From an uncultured Elusimicrobia bacterium (GTDB lineage Bacteria > Elusimicrobiota > Endomicrobiia > Endomicrobiales > Endomicrobiaceae), in NCBI GenBank assembly GCA_937916125.1, contig CALGGE010000049.1, positions 1-57,982 on the forward strand: a stretch of DNA of 57,982 nt, in the 5' to 3' direction. Both the position numbers and the translations under genes were made by a program. Below the pieces are notes generated by a model. The model did not search any database, had not been told where the DNA came from, and worked only from the letters and a program-made list of their open reading frames with translations. Positions 24,826 through 34,367 of the stretch are shown here, one piece after another (the first letter of the stretch is position 1; the number at the start of each line of letters is the position of its first letter).

Positions 24826-27800
24826 TTAATTATCCTTTTTTACAGATAAAATTTCGTCTATAACTTTTTCGCTGTCTTTATTCATTCTGACAGCGATAAT
24901 TTTAGATATACCCTGTTGTTCCATCGTTACACCGTAAAGAGTATCCGCCATTTCCATAGTTCTTTTGTTATGAGTAACCACCATAAACTGTGTATCCTGT
25001 GCAAATTCCCTTATTATATTGTTGTACCTTCCGACATTGGCGTCATCAAAAGGAGCGTCAACCTCGTCCAAAATACAGAACGGAGACGGTTTCACCATAA
25101 AGGTCGAGAAAAGAAGTGCCACGGCGGTGAAAGCTTTTTCTCCGCCGGAACACTGCATAATATTTTTAACGGTTTTTCCGGGAGGCTGAGCTTTTATATC
25201 CACACCCGATTCAAGCAAATTATTTTCGTCCGTCAAAATAAGGTCGGCTTCCCCTCCGCCGAAAACTTTCTTATACAGAAGTTTAAAATGTTCTCTCACT
25301 TCGTCGAAAGTTTTCTTGAAGTTTTCGACGGTCGTATCGTTTATTTTCTTAATTGTTTCTTCCAAATCGGACTTTGCTTTTTCCAAATCTTTCTTCTGTG
25401 CCTGCATAAAATCGTATCTCTGAATTAACACTTCATATTCTTCTTCCGCACTCCAGTTAATCGCACCGAACTCTTCTATTTTCTTTTTCAGTCTCGCAAT
25501 TTCTTCTTTATTAACTTCCACGCCTATATATTCGCCTTTTATTTCCTCGTAAGTTTTCCCGTAATTTTCCAAAATTTGTTTTTCCAACATATCTTTTTGG
25601 GTATTAAAACTCGATTGATCTTTCTGCAAATTAGCAACTTCATCATTTAACTGACCGGCTTTAATTCTTATCTCGGCAAGTATATTTTCTTTGTTATCTA
25701 TATCAGTCTGTATTTTATCTCTGTCTCCGATTACCAACTGAAGTTCGGTTTCTTTCTGTGTCATCATCTCTCTGTTTGTTTGAATACTCGTTTTTTCAAC
25801 TTCTCTTTTTTCCTGAACGCTCTTCAGTTCCGTTTCTATCTCGGCAATTCTGTTTGTTTTTTTCTCGATTTCCGAATTCAAATTATTTATGCTTTCAATC
25901 AAATATTTTTCGCCCTGCTGTCTGTTTGCCAAATCGGAATTTCTTGAAGCGTATCTGTTAGAACTTTCGATATATGCACCGCTTGCTTCGTCTTCCTGCG
26001 GTTTGTACGCTTCTATTTCCTGTTCCGTTTTTACAAGCTCTTCATTTAAAGAAATCGTTTCCGTTTCAATATTTGTAAGCTGCATATCGATATCGGCAAT
26101 TTTATTATTTACTCCGTCAAGTATTTGTTGATTCTGTTCTTTTTCTTTCAGAAATTTTTCTATTTCCGACGCCGTATCGGATATATCATTTTTTCTTTCC
26201 TGAATTTTGTCGTTGATAACATCTATCTGTGACTTTATTTCATACTTGGATTTCTCAAAGCTTCCTTTATCCAAACTGATATTCAATTTGGAATCTTCCC
26301 TGTTATCTATTTCTTTATTTAAATTTTCAAGTTCAACTTTCAGACCGGCTATTTCCTGTTGCAACTTCTTAATCTGCTCTTCCACCAAAACCGGTTTATC
26401 CGATATATTTTTTACTCCGCCGGTAACCATGGCGGCAGAATAAATTTTATTATTATTTATAAAAATTCCGTCGGCAATAAACTTGCCGATTTTTTCGTAT
26501 TCCGGTAAACAGTTTAACATTTTAAAAAGTTCAACCGCACCGTCGGTACTCGGGCTTATTTGTATATCGTTTGAAATATTTTCGGATATTAAAAACGTCA
26601 ACCTGCACATATCGTTATCGGTTAAATATTTTATTGCATCATCGGCCTGCTGCATATTATCGCAAATAAGATAATCAAGTTTATCTCCCAAAGCACTCGC
26701 TACAATATCTATCTTATCCAAATCGGGAGAAATAATTTCGGAAAAAGTATATTTTACCCCGCCCAAAGCTTTTACGGCTTTTATGGCATTTGCAACAGGG
26801 TTTTCGGCGTCCATTTCTTTCAACGTATCTATTTTTGCTTCAAGTCCGGAGATTTTTTTGTTGTATTCGATTTCTTTATCTTTTAAACTTTCAATTTCCG
26901 CGTCGATAGTCATAACAGTCTGTTTGCACGTTTCAAATTTGGTCTCGGTTTCTTTAAGCGAATTGGTAACCGTCTCAAGCTGAATGTTATAACTTTCTAT
27001 CTCTTGGTTGGCAGGAGCTATATCGTTATTAAGTCTGTCGATATTTCTTTGAGCAGATTCGACGGAAGCCTGTGCCGTAGCCTGCTCCTGTATGACGGTA
27101 ACCTTTGAATTATTTAAAGAGTCTTTATTTTGACTCAAGTCTTCAAGTTTGGTTCTTATTTCATCTTCTTTTGCTTCCAAATCTTCAATTTGTTGCTTTA
27201 TTATATTATATTTTGCTTCTTTCTCATCCAAGTCGGCTTTCAGCCTTGCAACTTCCGCTTCAATATCGTCGTTCCCGGCAGTACTCATCTTGGCTTTATC
27301 GTCTTCATATTGTACAATTTTATTTTTTGCATCTTCTATTTCCGTTTGCAGTCCGTCATGTTCGATAGTTAACTCGGAATCTTTTTGATCCAAATTGCTT
27401 ATTTTTGCGTCAGCCACCGCAATTTCAGTCTTAAACTCCTGAAATTCATTATTTAACGAAATGTATTTTTCATTATTTTCGGTCTGACTAAGTCTTAAAT
27501 CCTGAAGTTCCGCTTCGGTTTGATGTAAAGAAACGTTTGCCGTTTCAAATTCTCTTATTTTCGGTTCGATATTTGTTTTTATTTTTTCAAGTTCTTCATA
27601 ACCGCGTGCCAAATTATTTACTACTTCGGCAATCTCGTATTTTGTTAAATCTTCTTTATACTTTTTACACTGTTTGGCTTTTCTTGCCTGTTGATCGAGC
27701 TTCTTTTTCTGGTCTTCGTAAACTTTTAAAGAATCTTCAAGTCTTGACATTTCCACGCTTACGCCGTCAAGTCTTCTTAAAGCTTCTTCTCTTCTTACTT

Positions 27801-28311
27801 TATATTTTGCCACACCGGCAACTTCCTCAAGAAACTCTCTTCTGGTCTCAGGTGTAGCCATAACAAGTTCTTCAACTTTATTCTGCTCTATAATGGAACT
27901 TCCGCCTGTTCCTATACCCGTATCAAGAAACAAATCTATAATATCTTTCAATCTGCATTGAGTTTTATTGATAAAATATTCGCTCTCTCCGCTTCTGAAA
28001 AGTTTTCTTGTTATAGCCACTTCGGAATAATCGATGGGAATTACATTTTGAGAATTATCAAACGTCAATGTTACTTCCGCCATACCGGCTTCCTTTCTGG
28101 CTTTTGTTCCGCCGAAAATTACATCCTGCATGGCTTTTGTTCTCATTGATTTTGTTTTTTTCTCACCAAGACACCAACGGATGGCATCGGTTATATTGGA
28201 CTTTCCGCAGCCGTTAGGCCCGATAATTGCAGAAACTCCCTTATCAAAAGTTAAAACGGTTTTATCCGCGAAAGATTTAAAACCGTATAATTCCAATTTC
28301 TTTAAGTACAT
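24826..28311 (-). CDS. smc: Chromosome segregation protein SMC
   Basis: 1161 residues. Walker A GPNGCGKS is at 31-38, a long coiled coil runs to a hinge at ~500-620 (VKALGGVKYTFSEII), a second coiled coil follows, then the signature QCSGGEKAFTAVALLF and Walker B FCILDEVDAPFDDANV. It forms ATP-driven condensin rings that compact and separate chromosomes. The only start signal is a weak GGGA. The 203 bases upstream hold a structured element rather than a gene. Confidence 0.96.
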   Translation of the reverse strand: MYLKKLELYGFKSFADKTVLTFDKGVSAIIGPNGCGKSNITDAIRWCLGEKKTKSMRTKAMQDVIFGGTKARKEAGMAEVTLTFDNSQNVIPIDYSEVAITRKLFRSGESEYFINKTQCRLKDIIDLFLDTGIGTGGSSIIEQNKVEELVMATPETRREFLEEVAGVAKYKVRREEALRRLDGVSVEMSRLEDSLKVYEDQKKKLDQQARKAKQCKKYKEDLTKYEIAEVVNNLARGYEELEKIKTNIEPKIREFETANVSLHQTEAELQDLRLSQTENNEKYISLNNEFQEFKTEIAVADAKISNLDQKDSELTIEHDGLQTEIEDAKNKIVQYEDDKAKMSTAGNDDIEAEVARLKADLDEKEAKYNIIKQQIEDLEAKEDEIRTKLEDLSQNKDSLNNSKVTVIQEQATAQASVESAQRNIDRLNNDIAPANQEIESYNIQLETVTNSLKETETKFETCKQTVMTIDAEIESLKDKEIEYNKKISGLEAKIDTLKEMDAENPVANAIKAVKALGGVKYTFSEIISPDLDKIDIVASALGDKLDYLICDNMQQADDAIKYLTDNDMCRLTFLISENISNDIQISPSTDGAVELFKMLNCLPEYEKIGKFIADGIFINNNKIYSAAMVTGGVKNISDKPVLVEEQIKKLQQEIAGLKVELENLNKEIDNREDSKLNISLDKGSFEKSKYEIKSQIDVINDKIQERKNDISDTASEIEKFLKEKEQNQQILDGVNNKIADIDMQLTNIETETISLNEELVKTEQEIEAYKPQEDEASGAYIESSNRYASRNSDLANRQQGEKYLIESINNLNSEIEKKTNRIAEIETELKSVQEKREVEKTSIQTNREMMTQKETELQLVIGDRDKIQTDIDNKENILAEIRIKAGQLNDEVANLQKDQSSFNTQKDMLEKQILENYGKTYEEIKGEYIGVEVNKEEIARLKKKIEEFGAINWSAEEEYEVLIQRYDFMQAQKKDLEKAKSDLEETIKKINDTTVENFKKTFDEVREHFKLLYKKVFGGGEADLILTDENNLLESGVDIKAQPPGKTVKNIMQCSGGEKAFTAVALLFSTFMVKPSPFCILDEVDAPFDDANVGRYNNIIREFAQDTQFMVVTHNKRTMEMADTLYGVTMEQQGISKIIAVRMNKDSEKVIDEILSVKKDN

Positions 28312-28354
28312 TGATTTTTCCCAAAGAGTTTGTTTAGTAAGTCATCACTGATAT

Positions 28355-28482
28355 TTTCTCGGGGAGACAACCCCGTGCCAGGCGTTTCGGTTCATTGTAA
28401 GAAACGATATTTTTTATTTAACATATAAAAACATACCGCCAACGAGACCGCCATAAAATAATGAGGTTATCTCACCGAGAAA
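28355..28482 (-). ncRNA. Putative structured RNA between the H1-like gene and smc
   Basis: The ends 28355-28374 and 28463-28482 pair into a ~20-bp helix: TTTCTCGG/CCGAGAAA, then GAGA/TCTC and AACC/GGTT. On the minus strand two of the remaining positions become G-U wobbles, whereas on the plus strand they would be C-A mismatches, so the minus strand is the likely RNA. Inside lies a hairpin CGTTTC/GAAACG (28383-28406) and two GGCGG motifs. It could be a 6S-like or other intercistronic RNA, or an smc leader element. No known riboswitch consensus was recognised. Confidence 0.5.
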
Positions 28483-28514
28483 GCGTACAGATTGATTTGC
28501 TGTCGATAATTAAA

Positions 28515-28946
28515 TTAAGAAACTTTGCATTTTCTAATGTCGGAAATTTTTAATATTTTTCCGTCATTACCTACAAGTCTTGCTACTATTTTAATGTCGC
28601 CGGGTTGAAAATATGACCAATCATACCACCAATATCCCGAAGCGAATCTGCAAGGTTGCCATTCGCTATCATTAAAAGAAACTTCTACATAGCCGTCAAA
28701 AGATGCACCTATTCTTAAAACATAGTTGTCGCCATAAACCGTTTCATTTTCAACAGGATAGTCAACCAAAACATAAGAATTACCGTTGTTAATAAATTCT
28801 TCCTGTTTTTTACCGATAACCTGCTGTTTTACACAACCTTTTTTAGAGCAAGCTGCTTTCTTTGTTGTTTTTGCCGCAACTGCTTTCTTCTTTACAACCT
28901 TTTTTTCCGTACTTACTGCCTTTTTTACTGCTTTTTTTGTAGCCAT
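28515..28946 (-). CDS. Histone H1-like basic protein with unknown C-terminal domain
   Basis: 143 residues. Residues 1-45 are a Lys/Ala-rich tail with repeated KKAV and KKA motifs, like bacterial histone H1-type DNA-binding tails. Residues ~55-143 form a compact, aromatic-rich domain with alternating strands (VLRIGASFDGYVEVSFN, GYWWYDWSYFQPGD) that I do not recognise. DNA or nucleoid binding is inferred from the tail and from being directly upstream of smc. It starts after GGAGTG and has a good promoter. Confidence 0.75.
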   Translation of the reverse strand: MATKKAVKKAVSTEKKVVKKKAVAAKTTKKAACSKKGCVKQQVIGKKQEEFINNGNSYVLVDYPVENETVYGDNYVLRIGASFDGYVEVSFNDSEWQPCRFASGYWWYDWSYFQPGDIKIVARLVGNDGKILKISDIRKCKVS

Positions 28947-28995
28947 TTTTACACTCCAATTAAAAAATTATTTTTCTAAATTTTTGTGTTATCAT

Positions 28996-29024
28996 ATTAT
29001 ACATAACTGAAAAAGATTTTGCAA
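28996..29024 (-). promoter_or_regulatory. Promoter of the H1-like/smc operon
   Basis: Minus strand: TTGCAA (29019-29024), 17 bases, TATAAT (28996-29001). The only clear promoter upstream of the RNA element and smc. Confidence 0.72.
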
Positions 29025-29027
29025 CTT

Positions 29028-29528
29028 TTATTTAACGTCAATATGCTGTTTTTGATCTTTACCGGTAGCGACTTCTTTACCGAAAAGTTCGTAATAATAC
29101 ACCGTGGGAATTCCCGCAAAACCGTCTTTGGATTGAATATACACTTTGTCAAGGAAACAATCAACGTCGTTTATTTTAATAACGGCCTTTGCTTTTTTGT
29201 TATACATACTTAACGTCATGGGCTTTTCTTTTACGGCTTTTAAAACAAACTCAAAATTTTTATTTGCTTCGTTATATTTTGCTTTGTAGCCGTAAGCTTT
29301 CTTATCGAAAGCACTGAGTTCTTCCCTTTCGCCGTTTTTCTTTGCATAAAGCAACCAATACGCATCTATCGGGTTATCTTTGTTTATTTCACCGTTGACT
29401 ACATTTGCATCATAACGAACAATATTTGCATTTTTACTTCTTTCTATTACAAATAAATTTTCCGAATCCGCATACAAAGTTACCGCCGCCGCAAAAAACA
29501 ACATTACCGACAATACAATTTTTTTCAT
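29028..29528 (-). CDS. Exported DUF4833-type protein
   Basis: 166 residues from the ATG at 29528, which has AAGGAG; a longer frame adds 16 unlikely residues. A signal peptide (MKKIVLSVMLFFAAAVTLYA) is followed by one small domain with LFVIERSKNANIVRYD, IDAYWLLYAKKNG and AYGYKAKY, resembling DUF4833. Function unknown; probably periplasmic. It is the last gene of the argJ-rph-nuclease run. Confidence 0.8.
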   Translation of the reverse strand: MKKIVLSVMLFFAAAVTLYADSENLFVIERSKNANIVRYDANVVNGEINKDNPIDAYWLLYAKKNGEREELSAFDKKAYGYKAKYNEANKNFEFVLKAVKEKPMTLSMYNKKAKAVIKINDVDCFLDKVYIQSKDGFAGIPTVYYYELFGKEVATGKDQKQHIDVK

Positions 29529-29539
29529 ATTTTCTCCTT

Positions 29540-32356
29540 TTATCTGCAGAGATAAAAATACGGACAACTGCCGCAAACAACATCGTCATAGCTTTCCGCC
29601 CTGAAAGGCTCATCGCCGTTTATCTCCGCAATTATATATTTCATTTGGTCTATTGCTTCGGAATAAAGTTTTTGCTTATCCTGTTTTGCGGTAAACAACC
29701 CCGTTAAAGCACACGTTTTCAAAGAATATAAATAACAATTATCTACCTGTTTATTAAATTCTTTTTCATACGCATATTTATACATTATCAACTGAAAAGA
29801 GTCTATGTTCCCGACAACAATTTCTCTTGTCAGGTCGTTCCTGTTTTCAACACGATTTTTTGTTTTTAAATTCGGTTTTATCTTACCGGTTTTATAGTCT
29901 ATTATTTCTATGGTTCCGTCTTCATTCTCATCTATTCTGTCAATTCTTACTTCCAATTTATATTTGTTATCGTTAATATCAACCGAAGATTGCAAAACAT
30001 GTTCCGAAGCGATAATCTTTGCAAAAGGTCTCGTAAGCTCGTTGTTATAAAATTTTTCCATCTTATATCTTATAAGCTTTTTCTTAAGATAGTTTTCCCC
30101 CGTATTACAGTTGCCGAAATATTTCTCCAAATATTCGTCAAGTTTTTTAAAAAATGTTTCCTTGAAAATTGTATCATTCAGTTTGTCTTTTGTCAATCCT
30201 TCGGGAAAAACGTTTTTAAGAAAGTCATGCAGGCAATTCCCTATATCCAAACTTTCATAATCATTGTCATAGTCGGTATGCTCTTTAAGCCTTAAAACAA
30301 ATTTATAATAAAATTTTAATTTACATTCAAGATATGTATCCGTGTTTGTAGCGGAATATTTAAACTCTGAAAGATATTTTTTTATCTCGTCCGTTTTTGC
30401 ATATTCGATTTTCGGACATATTTTCGAAGAACCTGCAATAAAAACATTTTTAACATCCGTTGCCGAAAGAGATTTTTCTTTAAACTGTTTATTCCAGATT
30501 ATCTCTTCCACAAACCTGCTCCTTACGGAATCGTTATCATTAGGATATATTAACGAAACTTTTTTTGCGGAAGAAATAAGCGACATAAAATGATATTTTT
30601 GAATATCGACTTCTCTGCCGGAATAACCGACGCCCAGAGAGACCGCAATATCTTTCGGTATAAGCGGGCTGACCTCGGAAACCGACGGCACAATCGAATC
30701 CATCAGGGACAAAACAAAAACATTATCAAAGCTTAATCCTCTTGCTTCCATAAGTCCCAAAATCTGAAGACCTTTCAGAGGACTTCCCGTAAGGCTGATG
30801 TTCCCTTTAAGCAAAACATCTTCAAGTATTGCCAAAATTTCTTTGGCTTCAAATATTTCATCGGCACAAACACATTTTGTAAACTGTCCCGCAATATCGT
30901 AAATAATATTTAAAGCTCCGACGTTGAAAGGATATGTATTTATCAAACTCTTTTCCGATATAGTATCGGCAATATTTTTAATGCAATTAGCGAATTCTTT
31001 CATCGTAACAAAATTACCGAAATTTATTATAAACAGACTAAAAATATCGGTCATTATTTCTCTTACTCTTTCGGGCGAAACAGGCTTCCAATAGGCTGAA
31101 ATTTTCTTTGAAATAATACCGCATAAAGTTTCGTTGTTTATTATTTCGTCAGGGGCAATAAACATATATCTTTTAAACAGACTGTCGTCATCAAATCTGT
31201 CAAAATTTTTTACGATTTCATGTACTATTATTCTTGTAACTTCGGGATTACCGGCAAATCTGATATTTTTGACAAGCGGATTGGATATTATCGAAACGAT
31301 ATCTTTAACATAATATTTATTTCCGTTTCTGTTTTTCTGAGCCTGTATTAAAGAATTGATTAAAGCAAACACCGTTGTCTTTTTGGCGGGATATCCCACC
31401 GCAATATTAATATCTTTGCACACGCCGTAAAGCTCGCTCATAACAGATTGAAGTATGGAATTGTCAGGCACAATTATAACGGTATTTTTTCTTTCCCGTT
31501 CGGAAAGCTTAAGTATAAGATTTTTTACAAGGCACGCCTGCGACTGCCCGTCGTAAGCGGCATAAATGTCAATATTATCGTTGACGGAATCTTTTACTTC
31601 AGGAACATTTGTAATATTAAAATCTTTATAAAATTTTTTAAGTGCGGTCCAATTTGCGGCACTGCCTTTTAATATTATATCCAATTTTTTATCATCATAA
31701 ATTTGTTTAAACAAATCGGTTTCGGATTTATTAAGATAATACGGATTAAACAAAATTACTTTTTTGTATTTATAAAAATATTTCAACACGCTCTTATCGG
31801 CATTATGGTAGCCGTAACCGCGTGTTGTCTTTCCCGTTTCATCAAGTTTTTTATGAAATAAAATTCTTATCTCGTGCAAATATTTTAAAAGTTCGTTTAT
31901 ATTTTCGGGCAGATCGTAGCCGATATCGGCATTTACTTTAAGATTTAAAAGTTTGGAATTATCTATTTTTTCCACGTCCAGCGAATTAATAAAATTCAGT
32001 ATTTCGTTGCCCCACTGAAAAAACTCCGAAAATTTAAATTGAGCAAAAGCATTTTTGCCGATGCCCGTTTTTACGGTTTCGTATATGGTATAAGCACTGT
32101 CGATATTTGAAATTTTTGAAATATTATTTTGTTTGTCTATTTCGTCTATCAGTTCGTCAAATGTTAAAAATTTCGGCGGGATAAAAGATTTTTTTATTTT
32201 ACGGGAAAGTTCTCTTTTTATAAAAAGGCTCGGCCTTTTGGATGGCATTACAACGGCAATTTCCTCAAACGAAACACCGTTTTTTTGCAAATCAAGTATA
32301 TGATTTGCCGTCTTGGCAACAATATTGTCATTAATGGTTAAATTTATTATAGTCAT
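29540..32356 (-). CDS. AddB-like PD-(D/E)XK nuclease
   Basis: 938 residues. The large N-terminal part resembles the helicase-like half of AddB but starts without a Walker A (AVVMPSKRPSLFIKREL), as in Bacteroidetes-type AddB. The C-terminal nuclease shows GNCLHDFL, the catalytic EVRIDRIDE with IEIIDYKTG, and QLIMYKYAYE. Cysteines in YLECKLKFYY and VVCGSCPYFYLC would hold an iron-sulfur cluster. It probably acts in double-strand break end resection; no addA is present here. Its ATG overlaps the rph stop (ATGA) within a repeat-derived sequence. Confidence 0.85.
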   Translation of the reverse strand: MTIINLTINDNIVAKTANHILDLQKNGVSFEEIAVVMPSKRPSLFIKRELSRKIKKSFIPPKFLTFDELIDEIDKQNNISKISNIDSAYTIYETVKTGIGKNAFAQFKFSEFFQWGNEILNFINSLDVEKIDNSKLLNLKVNADIGYDLPENINELLKYLHEIRILFHKKLDETGKTTRGYGYHNADKSVLKYFYKYKKVILFNPYYLNKSETDLFKQIYDDKKLDIILKGSAANWTALKKFYKDFNITNVPEVKDSVNDNIDIYAAYDGQSQACLVKNLILKLSERERKNTVIIVPDNSILQSVMSELYGVCKDINIAVGYPAKKTTVFALINSLIQAQKNRNGNKYYVKDIVSIISNPLVKNIRFAGNPEVTRIIVHEIVKNFDRFDDDSLFKRYMFIAPDEIINNETLCGIISKKISAYWKPVSPERVREIMTDIFSLFIINFGNFVTMKEFANCIKNIADTISEKSLINTYPFNVGALNIIYDIAGQFTKCVCADEIFEAKEILAILEDVLLKGNISLTGSPLKGLQILGLMEARGLSFDNVFVLSLMDSIVPSVSEVSPLIPKDIAVSLGVGYSGREVDIQKYHFMSLISSAKKVSLIYPNDNDSVRSRFVEEIIWNKQFKEKSLSATDVKNVFIAGSSKICPKIEYAKTDEIKKYLSEFKYSATNTDTYLECKLKFYYKFVLRLKEHTDYDNDYESLDIGNCLHDFLKNVFPEGLTKDKLNDTIFKETFFKKLDEYLEKYFGNCNTGENYLKKKLIRYKMEKFYNNELTRPFAKIIASEHVLQSSVDINDNKYKLEVRIDRIDENEDGTIEIIDYKTGKIKPNLKTKNRVENRNDLTREIVVGNIDSFQLIMYKYAYEKEFNKQVDNCYLYSLKTCALTGLFTAKQDKQKLYSEAIDQMKYIIAEINGDEPFRAESYDDVVCGSCPYFYLCR

Positions 32357-33057
32357 TGTACATTATAACATTGTACATTGTCCAAAGCCTTCTTCTGTTC
32401 CTTAATAACTTTTTCTATTCCTTTTTTGGCGGCTTTAAGCATTTCATCTAAATCTTTTTTTGAGAAAGTATGTCCCTCGGCAGTTCCCTGCACCTCAACA
32501 AGATCGCCGTTATCCATCATAACAACATTCATATCTATATCGGCAATATTATCTTCCTTTGCGGACAAATCAAGTACCATTTCGTCGCCGACAAAACCTA
32601 CGCTTATTGCGGCGAGATACCCTTTTAAAGGGAAAGTTTTTATTAACCGTTGTTCGTGAAGTTTTTTCAGTGCCAAAACAAGTGCAATAAAACCGCCGTT
32701 GATTGATGCCGTTCTTGTTCCGCCGTCGGCTCTTATCACGTCGCAGTCTATTGTTATTGTTCTTTTGCCCAATTGTTCCAAATCAACGCAGGCTCTTAAC
32801 GCTCTGCCTATAAGACGTGATATTTCCTGAGCTCTGCCGTTCTGCAATTTTTTTCTGGATATTCTTTCGTTGCAGGATCTGGGCATCATGGAATATTCCG
32901 CAGTCAGCCAACCTTGGTCTTTTTTTTCCGCTTCGATAAAAGGAGGAACTTTCTCCTCGACGGTTGCCACACAAAGGACTTTTGTATCTCCCAACGAAAA
33001 CATACATGAGCCTTCCGCATGCGGTAAGTAATTTTTTTCTATTGTTATTTTTCTCAC
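32353..33057 (-). CDS. rph: Ribonuclease PH
   Basis: 234 residues. This phosphorolytic 3'-5' exoribonuclease trims tRNA 3' ends. Conserved stretches are GSCMFSLGDTKVLCVATVE, GWLTAEYSMMPRSC, RSC-NERISRKK, CDVIRADGGTRTASINGG and LDLSAKEDNIADIDMNVVM. The final nine residues (DNVQCYNVQ) are encoded by a small copy of the TGTACAA repeat, an unusual repeat-derived tail. It lies downstream of argJ. Confidence 0.96.
   Translation of the reverse strand: MRKITIEKNYLPHAEGSCMFSLGDTKVLCVATVEEKVPPFIEAEKKDQGWLTAEYSMMPRSCNERISRKKLQNGRAQEISRLIGRALRACVDLEQLGKRTITIDCDVIRADGGTRTASINGGFIALVLALKKLHEQRLIKTFPLKGYLAAISVGFVGDEMVLDLSAKEDNIADIDMNVVMMDNGDLVEVQGTAEGHTFSKKDLDEMLKAAKKGIEKVIKEQKKALDNVQCYNVQ
32354..32380. 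repeat. Heptamer repeat forming the rph 3' end and nuclease start codon
   Basis: A short TGTAYAA-type array, read on the minus strand, encodes the last residues and stop of rph and supplies the ATG of the AddB-like gene in a four-base overlap. Confidence 0.8.
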
Positions 33058-33124
33058 TGTTATACTCCTGTTTTGTTGTTATATATTGTCCGTTCTTCCA
33101 ATCTTTACAATTACTTAACAATTT

Positions 33125-34315
33125 TCAGCTTCTGTACGAGCCGTTGATTTTCACATAATCGTATGAAAAATCACAAGTGTAATATTTGGCAAACTGTTTA
33201 CCTGCCTTAACATCTATAGTAATCTGGCATTCTTTCTGTTGTAAAATTTTCTTAGCTTTCTTCTCGTCAAACTTCACTGCCATACCGTCTTTTGCCGTCA
33301 TAATATCGCCGATATAAATATCAACTCTGTCGGGATTTACTTTTACACCTGCACGACCGAGAGCGGCAAGTATTCTGCCCCAGTTTGCATCCGAACCGAA
33401 AAATGCCGTTTTTACAAGAGGCGATGTCGCTATGGTAGAGGCAATCTTTTCGGCATCTTCACGCTTTTTGGTATTTTTAACAAAAATTTCTATCATTCTT
33501 GTAGCACCTTCGCCGTCACTTGCCATCATTTTTGCAAGTTTTAAAGTAACTTCATTTAATGCTTCCTGAAATATTGCCAAATCTTTTGCATCAAGCTTAC
33601 CGGTATCACTCTGCCCGTTAGCCATAAGCAAAACCGTATCGTTGGTAGAAGTATCTCCGTCAACGGATATACAGTTATAAGATTGTTTAACCGCCGCTTC
33701 CAAAACTCTTTGAAGCTGTTTCTGATATAATTGTGCATCGGTTAAAATAAACGATAACATCGTTGCGTGCAAGCCCTGCAAATTAGGATGAATCATTCCG
33801 GCACCTTTAGTACACGCCCATATTTTTATTTCCCCGTTTGAGACTTTAATTTTCTTAGAGATATATTTAGGGTAAGTATCGGTTGTCATTATGGATGTTA
33901 CCGCTGCAAGTTCGTCTTTCTTTTTTATGGAATCAACAAGTTTGGGAACAGCCTTAACCATTTTATCGACGGGAAGGAAATCACCTATTACGCCGGTTGA
34001 TGCCGCAAGAATATCCGTATCGGAAATTTTCAAATATTTGGCAACTTCTTTACAGACGATAAGAGCATCTCTTTTGCCCTGTTTTCCCGTGCAGGCATTT
34101 GCGCAACCGGAGTTCGCAACTATCGCCTGAAAGAGTCTGTATTTTTTTATTCTGTCTATATCTATCAAAACGGGGGCTGCCTTTACCAAACTGCCCGTAA
34201 ACATACCTGCCACGGTGCAGGGACTGTCCGAAAAAAACAATGCGAAATCATTTTTGTTTTTATTTTTTGCTATTCCGCCGTGTACACCGCCGCAATAAAA
34301 ACCTTTAGGTAACAT
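33125..34315 (-). CDS. argJ: Bifunctional glutamate N-acetyltransferase/ornithine acetyltransferase
   Basis: 396 residues. ArgJ recycles the acetyl group in arginine synthesis and self-cleaves before a nucleophilic Thr. TVAGMFTGSLVKAAPV, VANSGCANACTGKQG, AASTGVIGDFLPVDK and CISVDGDTSTNDTV are typical. The cleavage site reads KGAGMIHPNLQGLHATMLSF, slightly longer than the common PNMATML, with the HATML Thr retained. It has AAAGGAG before its ATG, and a perfect hairpin lies just upstream. Confidence 0.95.
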   Translation of the reverse strand: MLPKGFYCGGVHGGIAKNKNKNDFALFFSDSPCTVAGMFTGSLVKAAPVLIDIDRIKKYRLFQAIVANSGCANACTGKQGKRDALIVCKEVAKYLKISDTDILAASTGVIGDFLPVDKMVKAVPKLVDSIKKKDELAAVTSIMTTDTYPKYISKKIKVSNGEIKIWACTKGAGMIHPNLQGLHATMLSFILTDAQLYQKQLQRVLEAAVKQSYNCISVDGDTSTNDTVLLMANGQSDTGKLDAKDLAIFQEALNEVTLKLAKMMASDGEGATRMIEIFVKNTKKREDAEKIASTIATSPLVKTAFFGSDANWGRILAALGRAGVKVNPDRVDIYIGDIMTAKDGMAVKFDEKKAKKILQQKECQITIDVKAGKQFAKYYTCDFSYDYVKINGSYRS

Positions 34316-34330
34316 TTTATTTCTCCTTTA

Positions 34331-34351
34331 AAAAATTGCCGAGCAATTTTT
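34331..34351 (-). promoter_or_regulatory. Perfect 9-bp hairpin before the argJ ribosome site
   Basis: AAAAATTGC, three bases, GCAATTTTT, directly upstream of the argJ Shine-Dalgarno. An almost identical hairpin precedes panD at 52022-52042, so it is a recurring leader element. Confidence 0.6.
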
Positions 34352-34367
34352 AACACATAATTTACAA

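Noticed and set aside
28355..28482. The inverted ends as terminal repeats of a MITE
   Set aside because: No flanking target duplication is visible, and the imperfect positions become G-U pairs on the minus strand, which favours an RNA helix.
33770..33820. Suspected disruption of the ArgJ cleavage site
   Set aside because: The longer PNLQGLHATML form keeps the Ala-Thr cleavage pair and the frame is intact, so it is a family variant rather than damage.
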